Below are positions 55,349 through 64,000 of a DNA stretch of 64,000 nt, piece after piece (the stretch's first letter is position 1; each line of letters begins with the position of its first letter). The translations under genes were made by a program, and so were the position numbers. The notes under the pieces are model-generated. The model made no database searches. It saw only the letters and a list, made by a program, of their open reading frames with translations, and was not told the DNA's origin. The stretch spans positions 3,757,501 to 3,821,500 of the forward strand of contig NZ_CP034346.1 in assembly GCF_003991425.1 (NCBI RefSeq), in the 5' to 3' direction. The DNA is from Paenibacillus lutimineralis. GTDB taxonomy: Bacteria > Bacillota > Bacilli > Paenibacillales > Paenibacillaceae.

Positions 55349-56185
55349 TCAGCCTTTCACGCCCCCAAGTGCAATCCCGTTAATAACCTGTTTCTGCAGA
55401 GCGATGAACACGATCAGCAGCGGGATAATCGCCGATACAGCTGCTGTCATCATAATCGCATAGTTGTTCGTGAAGTCATCACGGAACAGTGTCATTCCGA
55501 GTGGAATAGTGTACAGATCCTTGTCCAGTAAGAAGATGAGCGGATTCTGATAGTCATTCCAGGTCCAGATGAATTTGATAATAGCTACCGTTGCCAGTAC
55601 CGGCTTACAGAGCGGCACCATAATGGATGAGAAGATTCTTACATGCCCTGCCCCATCGATTCTTGCTGCTTCAATAAACTCATCACTGACGCCAATCATA
55701 AATTGCCGCAACAGGAATGTAAAGTAGATCGAGAACATGCTCATAAATATAATCGCTGCATGTGTGTTATAGAGACCGAACCAGCGAATCAGCAAGAAGC
55801 GCGGAATCAAAGTCGCTTGATCAGGAATAATCATAAAGGACAAAAGTGCCATAAATACGAGATTCCGTCCTTTAAAATTGATTTTTGTCAACGCGTAAGC
55901 CGACATCGATGAGATAATCAGCGTAATGATAGTTGTAATAATAGCTATCTTGAATGAGTTGAAATAAAATTCATAGAAGGGAACCTTCCCCATCCAGACT
56001 GTCTTAAAATTATACGCTACATTGATCTTCTCGGGAATCCATTGAATCGGGAAGCGCATAACATCTTTCTCGTATTTGAACGCTGCTGATACCATCCAGA
56101 CGAGAGGTATTAGGAATACGATGGACAGAGCACCCATGAAGACGGTGACTATCGCTTTTGATATGTTTTTTCTAATTAGCTGCAT
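55349..56185 (-). CDS. sugar ABC permease, MalG type (cassette 2)
   Basis: 278 residues, six helices, EAA loop FMIGVSDEFIEAARIDGAGH, C-terminus VINGIALGGVKG. Paralog of the gene at 44545. It lies 12 bp from the MalF-type partner. Confidence 0.92.
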   Translation of the reverse strand: MQLIRKNISKAIVTVFMGALSIVFLIPLVWMVSAAFKYEKDVMRFPIQWIPEKINVAYNFKTVWMGKVPFYEFYFNSFKIAIITTIITLIISSMSAYALTKINFKGRNLVFMALLSFMIIPDQATLIPRFLLIRWFGLYNTHAAIIFMSMFSIYFTFLLRQFMIGVSDEFIEAARIDGAGHVRIFSSIMVPLCKPVLATVAIIKFIWTWNDYQNPLIFLLDKDLYTIPLGMTLFRDDFTNNYAIMMTAAVSAIIPLLIVFIALQKQVINGIALGGVKG

Positions 56186-56197
56186 TTGATATTCCCC

Positions 56198-57130
56198 CTA
56201 GTCTTCATTTCTCATTTTCCAGGTCAGTGCTGTAATTATGCCGATAATAGCGAACAGCAGCCAGGAAATGGCGGAAGCGTAGCCCATGTTATGATATTTG
56301 AAGCCTTCCTCGTAAATGCGGTATACGAGCACCATAGAAGAGTTGTTCGGACCACCTTCGGTCAGATACGCGATGACGTCGAACACTTTGAACGAGCCGA
56401 TCAGCATCGTAATCAACAAGAAGAAGGTTGTTGGACGCAGCATCGGTACCGTGATGGCGAAGAATTTCTTCATAGGTCCTGCTCCGTCAATTTCCGCTGC
56501 TTCATAGATTTCATTGGAGATGTTCGTTAGACCAGCCATGTAGATAATAATGGTATAACCGAGGCTCGCCCACGAACTGATAATTGCGATCGACAATAAT
56601 GATGTCTTTGGATCAACCAGCCATTTGGGTGGATTGGAAATACCGATATCCATCAAGAATTGGTTAATTGGACCGAGAGACGGGTGGAACAATGCGCTCC
56701 ATACCGCTGCTACCGCGATAATCGACGATATGTACGGAATGAAGAATGCTACCTTGAAATAATCTTTGAAGAAAACGCTGTTATGAATGAGCACTGCCAG
56801 TACCAAAGCAATTGCGATCGGAATCGGCACGGTCAGTATCATATAGATAACATTGTTCTTAACAGCTTGGATAATCGTCGGATCATGGAACATTTTTACA
56901 TAGTTATCGAATCCGGTAAATTCAATTCCCTTCACTCCAGATAATAAATCCCATTTCGATAAACTCAAATATAGGGAAAATCCAAGAGCAAATACATTAA
57001 GGAATAGCATGCCGACAATTTCCGGCGTTAGAAATAGCCAACCGATCATTGCTTCCTTGCGATGCGGAGTCCAAAATTTCTTGCGTGGTTCTCTCTGGAT
57101 GTCCGGCACAGGTTGTTTGACTGCCTCCAC
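56198..57130 (-). CDS. sugar ABC permease, MalF type (cassette 2)
   Basis: 310 residues from GTG 57130 with GAGGTGAT upstream. Six helices and the EAA loop NISNEIYEAAEIDGAGPMKK. Paralog of the gene at 45388. Confidence 0.92.
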   Translation of the reverse strand: MEAVKQPVPDIQREPRKKFWTPHRKEAMIGWLFLTPEIVGMLFLNVFALGFSLYLSLSKWDLLSGVKGIEFTGFDNYVKMFHDPTIIQAVKNNVIYMILTVPIPIAIALVLAVLIHNSVFFKDYFKVAFFIPYISSIIAVAAVWSALFHPSLGPINQFLMDIGISNPPKWLVDPKTSLLSIAIISSWASLGYTIIIYMAGLTNISNEIYEAAEIDGAGPMKKFFAITVPMLRPTTFFLLITMLIGSFKVFDVIAYLTEGGPNNSSMVLVYRIYEEGFKYHNMGYASAISWLLFAIIGIITALTWKMRNED

Positions 57131-57280
57131 GTTGTATCACCTCAACAATTAATAAGTTATCATTATAGTAATATATTCGCAGGCAACTAGAAGGAGTGAT
57201 TATGACTAGGAGCGTGCACGATTTTGACCTTCTACTGAGCGCCGAACTTATGGATATATAGGCCTTTTTGAAATACAAAA

Positions 57281-57317
57281 AAGCGCGGCAAATTGTTGAG
57301 AACAATTCACCACGCTT
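57281..57317 (-). terminator. terminator after cassette 2 regulator
   Basis: Minus-strand arms AAGCGTGGTGAATTGTT and AACAATTTGCCGCGCTT, then TTTT. It separates the two-component genes from the permeases, unlike cassette 1. Confidence 0.85.
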
Positions 57318-57334
57318 ATTCTAGTCTAATATGA

Positions 57335-58921
57335 TTATTTACGCGCCGTATGCTTGGCTTTATATTCGCTTGGCGTTGTGCCTACGTATTTCTTAAATAC
57401 TTTAGAGAAATAGGTTCTGTCCGAATATCCCAGGCCGATGGCCATCGATTCTAGATTTTGATTGGACATCTTCAGCATCTTTGTCGCCAGCTTCATCTTG
57501 TACTGATGCACATAATCGGTAAAAGTCAGCCCGGTCATCCGCTTGAAATAACGAGAGAAATAGCTCGGATTCAAGTACAGATAACGCGCCATATCGATCG
57601 AAGTGATATTGTCAGCGAGATGCTGCTCAATATATTGCTGAATGACCTGCAGCTTCGGCTCCTGAGTCGTACTTGTTCCCTGCTTGTCCCTGCTCTCCGT
57701 AATCTGGACGAGCTTCCGCTCAATCAGCTCCATGGAATCGCTTAGTGTACGAGATAAGGTTAGATATTTGAACAGATCCTCTTCAAACTTCAAATTAGAG
57801 AACATCAGCTCAATACCCCGCAACATAAAAGAAAGCTCCTTCGCAAAATCACTCGGTTCGATCATCGATTCCCGCGCATTTCTGGCGATCTCCAGCAGAA
57901 TACTGTGGATACCGTCCAGATCTTGCTTGATTACCGCCTGCTCCAGCTGCGACACGCAGCTATTCAGGAACCCTTGTGGGGCCTGCTGGAAGATCGGGGC
58001 AGCACTCTGGGAAATATCTGTAATCGTATAATCGGCTGTTTCATAGAACTCCAATTTACCTTGCAATATTTGCTGATAGGCCGGCCCCACAGAATCCAGC
58101 TCCATTTTATCTGATACAGATACAATACTAGGCTGAATCTTAAGATAGTTTACACACTTGGAACGCAGCTGCTGTAGGAAATTGCTAAAATGCAGTGTGG
58201 CATTCTGAGCTAAATTCATCCGGAAATTGTACAAAATCGCGATATTGTCTTTTTCAAGAATCGGTGTAACTCCTTCAAAGGATTCGGACAGTTCCAGTGC
58301 AATATTGTATATCGCGTACAGAATAAGCTGATATTCACTCTGTTTATATCGCGTATCGAAGTTGGCAAATTGTACATTCACGATCCCCAGCATGAACCAC
58401 GGATAATTCCAGGAGACTCCGATTTGTGAAGCATACGCCATCGTCATCTCAGACGGTGCCCGGTCAATGACCCTCTTCAGTAAATCCTGACGGAATAGCT
58501 GGCTGTTATAATTAGAAGTCTTCCAGCGAATCAGACCGCTTCTAGACTTCAAGATCGTAACGGATTTCTCCAAGCTCTTCTGCAGTTGATCCGCTGTCAG
58601 TTGATCCTTGATCAGATAGTCATCCGCCTTAAGCTTAATCGCCTGCTGAGCATAATTGAAATCTTCATGACAGGTCAGGAAGATCACCCGTACATCCGGC
58701 TTGATCGAGGTAAAGCTGTCGGCCAGCTCAATTCCGTTCTTCTGCGGCAGGCCAATATCTGTAATTACAATATCAGGCTGAACCTCTTCAAACATATGCA
58801 TGGCCTTCACGCTTGAATAGGTCGTCCCGACAATCTGCAGATTGTTCGCTTCCCAGTCGATCATCTGCTGCAGCACTTTAAGCATGGGAACATCATCGTC
58901 GATAAGCATGACTCTATACAT
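57335..58921 (-). CDS. YesN-type response regulator (cassette 2)
   Basis: 528 residues. Receiver MLIDDDVPML, phosphorylated Asp in IVITDIGLPQKNGIELADSF, FLTCHEDFNYAQQAIKLKAD; C-terminal AraC domain (NITSIDMARYLYLNPSYFSR, LESMAIGLGYSDRTYFSKVF). The ATG overlaps the kinase stop as TAATG, so the two are translationally coupled. Paralog of the gene at 42936. Confidence 0.92.
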   Translation of the reverse strand: MYRVMLIDDDVPMLKVLQQMIDWEANNLQIVGTTYSSVKAMHMFEEVQPDIVITDIGLPQKNGIELADSFTSIKPDVRVIFLTCHEDFNYAQQAIKLKADDYLIKDQLTADQLQKSLEKSVTILKSRSGLIRWKTSNYNSQLFRQDLLKRVIDRAPSEMTMAYASQIGVSWNYPWFMLGIVNVQFANFDTRYKQSEYQLILYAIYNIALELSESFEGVTPILEKDNIAILYNFRMNLAQNATLHFSNFLQQLRSKCVNYLKIQPSIVSVSDKMELDSVGPAYQQILQGKLEFYETADYTITDISQSAAPIFQQAPQGFLNSCVSQLEQAVIKQDLDGIHSILLEIARNARESMIEPSDFAKELSFMLRGIELMFSNLKFEEDLFKYLTLSRTLSDSMELIERKLVQITESRDKQGTSTTQEPKLQVIQQYIEQHLADNITSIDMARYLYLNPSYFSRYFKRMTGLTFTDYVHQYKMKLATKMLKMSNQNLESMAIGLGYSDRTYFSKVFKKYVGTTPSEYKAKHTARK

Positions 58922-60633
58922 TATTCATTCCCCCCAGATAGAAAAACATGGTGTATCCCCAGAGGCAAATACAGAGAAACCGAAGTACCTCCCTGCTGGA
59001 GGTTGCTGATCGTCATTGTAGCTTCTTCTCCAAAGGTCAATCTCAATCTCTGAACGACATTGATCAATCCGACTCTCTGATAAGAACCGTCCTCTTCGTC
59101 ATCGAACATGAGTCTGCGGTTAAGCATCCCTAACGTCTCTTCTTCTATACCGCTTCCATTATCCTCAATCTCAATCATAACTCCGCCTGCGTCATACCGT
59201 GAGCTAACTCTGATCGTTGGCGAAGGATGATCCACAAATCCATGCACAATCGCATTCTCTACCAACGGCTGCAGAATAAGCTTAGGTACGATCAGTTCTT
59301 TCGTCTTAGGCTCCAGATCAATCTCAAGCTTCAACGGGATTTCACTGCGTATCTTCATAATGTCTACATAGTGAGCGAGCAGCTTGCATTCTTCTTCCAG
59401 CGTGGTCGGTTCGTTCACTTTTAGATATGCTCGCAGAAGACTCATGAGGGAATCAATAATTCCACTATGCAGCTTGTCCTGCTGTAATATGAGACTGCAT
59501 TTAATCGAATTGAGCGTATTGATTAGAAAATGAGGGCGAATCTGCATAAACAGCGCTTCCAATTCCATGACCCGCTTTTGCTCTTGTTCCTGCTCGATAT
59601 CATGAATCAGCTGCTGCAGTTGATCTAGCATTGTGTTCAACGTATGGCCTAGCTCGGCGATATCATCCCTGCCCTTGACCTCCAGCCGCACATCTAGATT
59701 ACCAAGACCAAATTGACGAACTACTCGCTGCAGCTTATGGATCGGACTATGCAGCCTCTTGGCGATCACCATGGAAGTCATCAAGAAGACCAGGAACAGC
59801 AGAATAACGACGATAAGTCCGGTATAGAACGTACGAGAAATCTGACCAGACCATTCTTTCTCCGACGCCTCATAGACAAGCTTCCAGCTTGACTTAGAGA
59901 TGTCACGGAACGTTCGCACATTGTGATTAGGTTCTGTATTATCCAATGACAATTCCGGATTCCCGGAGATCAACTCGCCCGAAGAATCGAACAACGCGAC
60001 CTTACCGAACTCCACAGGACTTAATAACTTGCTAAAATAGGATTCCGCAATCGAGACGAGCAGAACGGACACGTACTGCTTCTCCCGGCTGTCATAGATG
60101 ACTCTGGCAATATAGTAGCTTCTGTTGCCGAGACCACTGTCAGCCATACCAAGCCACTGCAGCTTCTCCGGCTCATTCAAATCCACTCGCTTCATCAACT
60201 GGGTTACACTGGCATTCACCCCCGTCAAGTTCTCCGTTCCGGAAGAAATGACAAAGTGCTGACGGTTAACGAGGTACATGCGAATATTGTTGTTCAGCGG
60301 CTTCGTGTTGATTAGGTTGAATAAATCCTGAATTTGTGTAAACAGCACATACTCATTGTAATTATTGATTCGCTTCGTATCGGCAAAAGACTTCAAATTG
60401 GCTCGTACATTGGCATCGTTTACAATAAAATGGGATGCAAACGTGACGTCATCAACCGTCTTGTTCATCTCGTCGGTCATTACGTTCAGGAAATTCTCAT
60501 TGCTGAGCTGAAGCTTCTCGACCATCGAACCGCGAATTAATAGGAATGAGACGGTCGAGACGACAATCAGCGGAATGAAGATAAGAACTAGGAATGACAG
60601 CTGAATACGTCTATAGTATGTTAGTTTGAACAT
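58921..60633 (-). CDS. YesM-type sensor histidine kinase (cassette 2)
   Basis: 570 residues. Two membrane helices around an extracellular sensor, HAMP, then IRPHFLINTLNSIKCSL, N-box ENAIVHGF and G-box IEDNGSGIEEE. It should phosphorylate the coupled regulator. The extracellular sensor differs from that of the paralog at 46412, so the two may answer different signals. Confidence 0.92.
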   Translation of the reverse strand: MFKLTYYRRIQLSFLVLIFIPLIVVSTVSFLLIRGSMVEKLQLSNENFLNVMTDEMNKTVDDVTFASHFIVNDANVRANLKSFADTKRINNYNEYVLFTQIQDLFNLINTKPLNNNIRMYLVNRQHFVISSGTENLTGVNASVTQLMKRVDLNEPEKLQWLGMADSGLGNRSYYIARVIYDSREKQYVSVLLVSIAESYFSKLLSPVEFGKVALFDSSGELISGNPELSLDNTEPNHNVRTFRDISKSSWKLVYEASEKEWSGQISRTFYTGLIVVILLFLVFLMTSMVIAKRLHSPIHKLQRVVRQFGLGNLDVRLEVKGRDDIAELGHTLNTMLDQLQQLIHDIEQEQEQKRVMELEALFMQIRPHFLINTLNSIKCSLILQQDKLHSGIIDSLMSLLRAYLKVNEPTTLEEECKLLAHYVDIMKIRSEIPLKLEIDLEPKTKELIVPKLILQPLVENAIVHGFVDHPSPTIRVSSRYDAGGVMIEIEDNGSGIEEETLGMLNRRLMFDDEEDGSYQRVGLINVVQRLRLTFGEEATMTISNLQQGGTSVSLYLPLGIHHVFLSGGNE

Positions 60634-60733
60634 GCACTCCCGCGCCTCTTTCTATAGGTAGTTCAAAAAGTCCGCTTTTGTTTACGTGAACTCTCATCTC
60701 TATTTTATCAGTTCGTCATCCCTTAGGCATTCA

Positions 60734-62908
60734 TTAATTTATAACCGTAATCTTCCTCTTGTCAGCAGAGCCCGTAATAAGTACGACCTCTCCGAAAATC
60801 TGTACCCCGTCCACCACATAGGAATCGTAATGACCTGAGGGTACCTTATGACTGATCACTAGGATATGCTCACTATCTAATTCAGGATGGACAATCCGGC
60901 AAGCCTCGGCCTGTGCATCATCTACCTGTTCACCGGTATGGCGGAACACTGGGATCTTGCTTACTTGCGGGGCTACCGATTCGCCAGGACGCAGCGGGTA
61001 GAGTAGCTGCATCATTGAGGCCATTCCTCTCCCGCTCCGTGAATACGTCACTTGATGGTTGGATTCCAACAAATTATATTCGCGAGAAATGACGCCTTCG
61101 GATACTTCGGCATGAAGCCCTTCACTCTGAATTGGGAGCATGAGCAGGTTCGCTTCCTCGTCATTTTGAGTACGACAGATTAGTGAACCCTTCTCTAATC
61201 CGATGACACCCGATCCGAAGTGGAAATGCTGCTTGAACTGATGCTCTCCCTTACTTTGGAAGCGGTCAACGAGCAGCCAGTAATGCGGCTTGATAAAAAT
61301 AATTCTCCGGTTTACCAACACTGGATCGTCTAAATGCAGATAGCCATCATGGCTGCCTTCTACATAGTCGTAATCAGGGCGACTGATCCATTTGCAGCCT
61401 AGAGGACTGGCAATGCGATGGAACATCCAAGTGTCAGCAATTTCCGTAAAGCCGATGTCATCGACTGTCGTCGTGTTGTGGGCTGCGCTTTCTTTTAACG
61501 CTTGTCGAACCGGTGTATGGTCACTGTAATTGTATCTGCCGAGATCCGTTAGAAATTCCTTCCCGTAGGCGTGAAGGTCAATATGCAGCATATCCGCATG
61601 CCCGTGTCCGCCGCCTTGCGGCCCACAGTGGAAGTACATATACAAATCCTGCTCGCTCCAGCCTGAACGCATTACATAATGCCCGGAGTGGAGAAAAGCA
61701 TGAGACATTTCCGCTGGCTCCACAGGATTCAAGCTCTCATAGCTTCTGACGGCTTCCATTCCAAGCAGCCATGCACTATCATAGTCCATCTGCTGATTAG
61801 CACCGAAACGTAGAGTCTCATCCTTAAACAGCGCAGCTGCATACGTCAATAACGAACGAACGTCATTATCGTCGCTGTCGCCGAACATAGGCTGCCTATG
61901 ACTAGGATTAGCCCAATACAGGGAAGCCATAGCCATCTCGTGCACTTTGCCGCGGAATTCCTCGTCCAGCTTAATTCCATGTCGCTCGGCAAAATATAGA
62001 CAATCGAGGTAGCAGCACATCACCTCATGATGATAGGTCGGCGATTGCTCCCAATGAATTCCGTCTGCCATAACCTGAATACGTGCTGTCTCTCCAAGGC
62101 GCTCTTCGCCCAAGCTGCACCACTGCTCGGAACCCTTCAGTTCAGGGAAGGTTAAGGCAATCGGAAGTAAGCCATTCGTCTCCAGCACGCCCCAATTGCT
62201 GATATGCTTCCAGCTTGTAAATGCATCCGCTAAATACCGAGCATGCTCCGATAAGGAGATCAGCACTTTCGCGAGCAAGGCCGGCGTGAACTGCGGAGAA
62301 TCCCACACATAACGCAGCGCCTTAATCCAGTTGCTGCCCCGCAGACCAGCTTCAATCGTACGCCAGTTAAGCGTATCGCTGGTAGGCTCGTTCGGCACTG
62401 GATTGCGATCGATCCAATCTTCAAGCTGGCGGCATAACGCTGCCGCATATTTATCATCTCCGGTCATGGCGTAAGCCTGACCCAGGGCGATCCAGTAGCG
62501 ATGCCGATTCAACATGTACGCCCATTCCGGATCGACATCAGGAATGTAGTTCCAGTCAATTGCTTCATCGAATGTAACTGGAACCTGAGTCCGCTCCATA
62601 TCCCATGGGAACTGGAATAGGAATGTCTGGTTAACGACTTCATCCGCCGTCTTCATCACCATTGCGACCTCATCCACCCAGTTCTCTTTGACGTAATTGG
62701 TAATTTGAGCAGTTTCCTCTTGTGACCATCGGTTCCCTGGTAGATGACGCTCCAGATAATAACGATGCAAGGCTTGCAGGGCATCTTCATAGTGATTCTG
62801 CTTAACCGCTTCAGCTACATCAGCTAATTCTGGCTTCTCCAGTTGAAGCAGCGAAAAGACCGAATATACTTTGTCCTGATAACTCGCTTCCGTACCGTTA
62901 ACGTTCAT
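60734..62908 (-). CDS. heparinase II/III family polysaccharide lyase
   Basis: 724 residues without a clear signal peptide. The N-terminal ~350 residues form an alpha/alpha toroid (NWRTIEAGLRGSNWIKALRY, ISNWGVLETNGLLPIALTFP, GIHWEQSPTYHHEVM). The C-terminal part is the heparinase II/III beta-sandwich (GPQGGGHGHADMLHIDLHAY, FLTDLGRYNY, AAHNTTTVD). This superfamily cleaves uronic-acid polymers such as heparin, alginate or related glycans by elimination, producing the unsaturated end removed by GH88. The start ATG overlaps the end of the GH88 gene by 11 bp. Its substrate and cell location are not fixed by the sequence; a cytoplasmic oligo-lyase is possible. Confidence 0.88.
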   Translation of the reverse strand: MNVNGTEASYQDKVYSVFSLLQLEKPELADVAEAVKQNHYEDALQALHRYYLERHLPGNRWSQEETAQITNYVKENWVDEVAMVMKTADEVVNQTFLFQFPWDMERTQVPVTFDEAIDWNYIPDVDPEWAYMLNRHRYWIALGQAYAMTGDDKYAAALCRQLEDWIDRNPVPNEPTSDTLNWRTIEAGLRGSNWIKALRYVWDSPQFTPALLAKVLISLSEHARYLADAFTSWKHISNWGVLETNGLLPIALTFPELKGSEQWCSLGEERLGETARIQVMADGIHWEQSPTYHHEVMCCYLDCLYFAERHGIKLDEEFRGKVHEMAMASLYWANPSHRQPMFGDSDDNDVRSLLTYAAALFKDETLRFGANQQMDYDSAWLLGMEAVRSYESLNPVEPAEMSHAFLHSGHYVMRSGWSEQDLYMYFHCGPQGGGHGHADMLHIDLHAYGKEFLTDLGRYNYSDHTPVRQALKESAAHNTTTVDDIGFTEIADTWMFHRIASPLGCKWISRPDYDYVEGSHDGYLHLDDPVLVNRRIIFIKPHYWLLVDRFQSKGEHQFKQHFHFGSGVIGLEKGSLICRTQNDEEANLLMLPIQSEGLHAEVSEGVISREYNLLESNHQVTYSRSGRGMASMMQLLYPLRPGESVAPQVSKIPVFRHTGEQVDDAQAEACRIVHPELDSEHILVISHKVPSGHYDSYVVDGVQIFGEVVLITGSADKRKITVIN

Positions 62909-64000
62909 ACCAATACCCCTTTATTCCTTTTTCAAGACGCATTAAGGCTTCCAGATAGTAGTAATCGCCCCAGATCATATAATCATCCGGCGACAGTCCG
63001 CCACGTACATAATAAGAACCACGGTTCAGAAGTCCTTCCGCTTCCTCTCCAATCGTGGAGTAATTCTCTACCAGGGAGGTCAAGGAATCGGTCAAGCCTT
63101 GCATGAAGTACTCCCGATCCGGATCCTGCTCATCCATATGCTCCAATAGCTCCTGCAGACCAGCCGCTACGATAGCCGAAGCTGAGCTGTCACGATAGGT
63201 GTCTTTGTCTATCGGAGCATTGAAGTCCCAATAAGCTACATGATCCTCAGGTAAATGGGCAAGGAAATAACGGGCCATTCTTTTTGAAGTCTCCAGGAAT
63301 AACGGATCGCCTGTATAACGATAAGCAAGTGCAAATCCATATACACCCCATGCCTGGCCACGTGTCCAGGTTGAACCGTTTGTATAGCCCTGATGTGTAG
63401 CCCCGCCGATCGGTTCACCCGTGCTTGGATCGAAGAAGAAGGTGTGATAGGAGCTATCGTCTCCACGCACAATATAACGTCTCGTCTTCTCAGCCTGTGT
63501 AATCGCGACCTCACGATACTTCGGATCGCCGGTCTGCTGTTCCGCCCAGAACAGAAGCGGCAGGTTCAATAGGCAGTCAATGATAATCCGTCCTGCTTCC
63601 TTCGGATCTCCCTCGCGTCCCCACGCCTGGATGTAGCCGCCTCCAGCTGGACGCCAGCGCTTCAAGAGGTGATCTGCTGCCTCCAGTGTCAATTGGCGAG
63701 CGCTTTCATCCTTCTCAATAATCCACTGTGCCTTCGAGGATAGAGAATACAAAAAGCCGATATCATGATGATCCAGCACGATCTTGGCATCAAAGCGGCG
63801 ACGGAAATCTTTTACTGTCTCGATCGCCTTCTCACGGAAAGACTCATCTCCTGTATACTCATAGCACAGCCACAGCATCCCGCTCCAGAATCCGTTCGTC
63901 CAATCCTCATTGTCATTCAACTGATAGACGCCGTCCGTACTAATATGCGGGAATCTCGTTCCGAACCGCTCCATATTTGCCCTAACCTTACCTACCGCAT
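62898..64000 (-). CDS. GH88 unsaturated uronyl hydrolase (second copy), partial
   Basis: The frame runs off the right edge; the last bases read AVGKVRANMERFG, matching AVEKTRANIARFG of the first copy, so only about ten residues are missing. At least 366 residues are visible, with the same catalytic Asp motifs (VLDHHDIGFLYSL, IIIDCLLNLPLL) and the same ending GYWYER. It overlaps the lyase gene by 11 bp. Paralog of the gene at 41777. Confidence 0.92.
   Translation of the reverse strand, partial: AVGKVRANMERFGTRFPHISTDGVYQLNDNEDWTNGFWSGMLWLCYEYTGDESFREKAIETVKDFRRRFDAKIVLDHHDIGFLYSLSSKAQWIIEKDESARQLTLEAADHLLKRWRPAGGGYIQAWGREGDPKEAGRIIIDCLLNLPLLFWAEQQTGDPKYREVAITQAEKTRRYIVRGDDSSYHTFFFDPSTGEPIGGATHQGYTNGSTWTRGQAWGVYGFALAYRYTGDPLFLETSKRMARYFLAHLPEDHVAYWDFNAPIDKDTYRDSSASAIVAAGLQELLEHMDEQDPDREYFMQGLTDSLTSLVENYSTIGEEAEGLLNRGSYYVRGGLSPDDYMIWGDYYYLEALMRLEKGIKGYWYER

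Overview
The window looks like a piece of a Paenibacillus-type (Bacillota) chromosome. Genes carry strong AGGAGG-type ribosome binding sites with frequent TTG and GTG starts. Lipoproteins and secreted proteins have Gram-positive signals. There are YesM/YesN-type two-component systems beside carbohydrate ABC transporters, a PyrR-type leader, and many glycoside hydrolases. The assignment comes from gene content and style, not from a marker gene. I found no rRNA, tRNA or CRISPR array.

Layout. (1) 1-3.3 kb: a putative PD-(D/E)XK-like/winged-helix gene bracketed by two copies of a ~186-bp palindromic repeat (further copies at 3085 and 17629), then an MFS transporter behind a leader that looks like a PyrR attenuator, which links the transporter to pyrimidine supply. 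(2) 3.3-20.8 kb: a mostly minus-strand island. It holds a giant DUF4132 protein preceded by a small beta-grasp-like protein ending in Gly-Gly, a secreted MORN-repeat protein on the other strand, a metallophosphoesterase, a zinc-ribbon/DUF1963-like protein, DUF2625 and suppressor-of-fused proteins, three unrecognised proteins, an RNA ligase, and a polynucleotide kinase-HD protein. A WGR-like/beta-propeller gene is divergent from the kinase. Kinase, candidate end-processing phosphoesterases and ligase together look like an RNA-repair toolkit joined to MolR-type components. This is my main candidate for an under-described system.

(3) 20.8-31.5 kb: ordinary accessory genes. These are an MFS exporter with its TetR repressor and operators, a secreted RCC1-repeat protein, a GH4 alpha-galactosidase-like enzyme with a divergent AraC regulator, a short UvrC-like GIY-YIG protein, an M23 peptidase, a lipoprotein with a small secreted metzincin-like protease, and a thioredoxin-like protein. 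(4) 31.5-35 kb: a decayed ISL3-family transposase and a membrane DJ-1/PfpI protein, enclosed by inverted copies of an ISL3-like end.

(5) 35-64 kb: a minus-strand polysaccharide-utilisation locus built from two parallel cassettes. Each has an ABC importer (lipoprotein plus two permeases), a YesM-type kinase, a YesN-type regulator and a GH88 unsaturated uronyl hydrolase. Between and around them lie two GH29 and one GH95 alpha-L-fucosidases, a heparinase II/III-type lyase and a very large secreted beta-helix protein. The set implies lyase cleavage of a uronic-acid-containing, fucose-decorated polysaccharide outside or at the cell surface, import of oligosaccharides, and intracellular removal of unsaturated uronate and fucose. 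Both importer promoters carry related ~21-bp tandem sites, probably bound by the YesN-type regulators, plus cre-like sites for CcpA. No sulfatase is present in the window. The last gene runs off the right edge.
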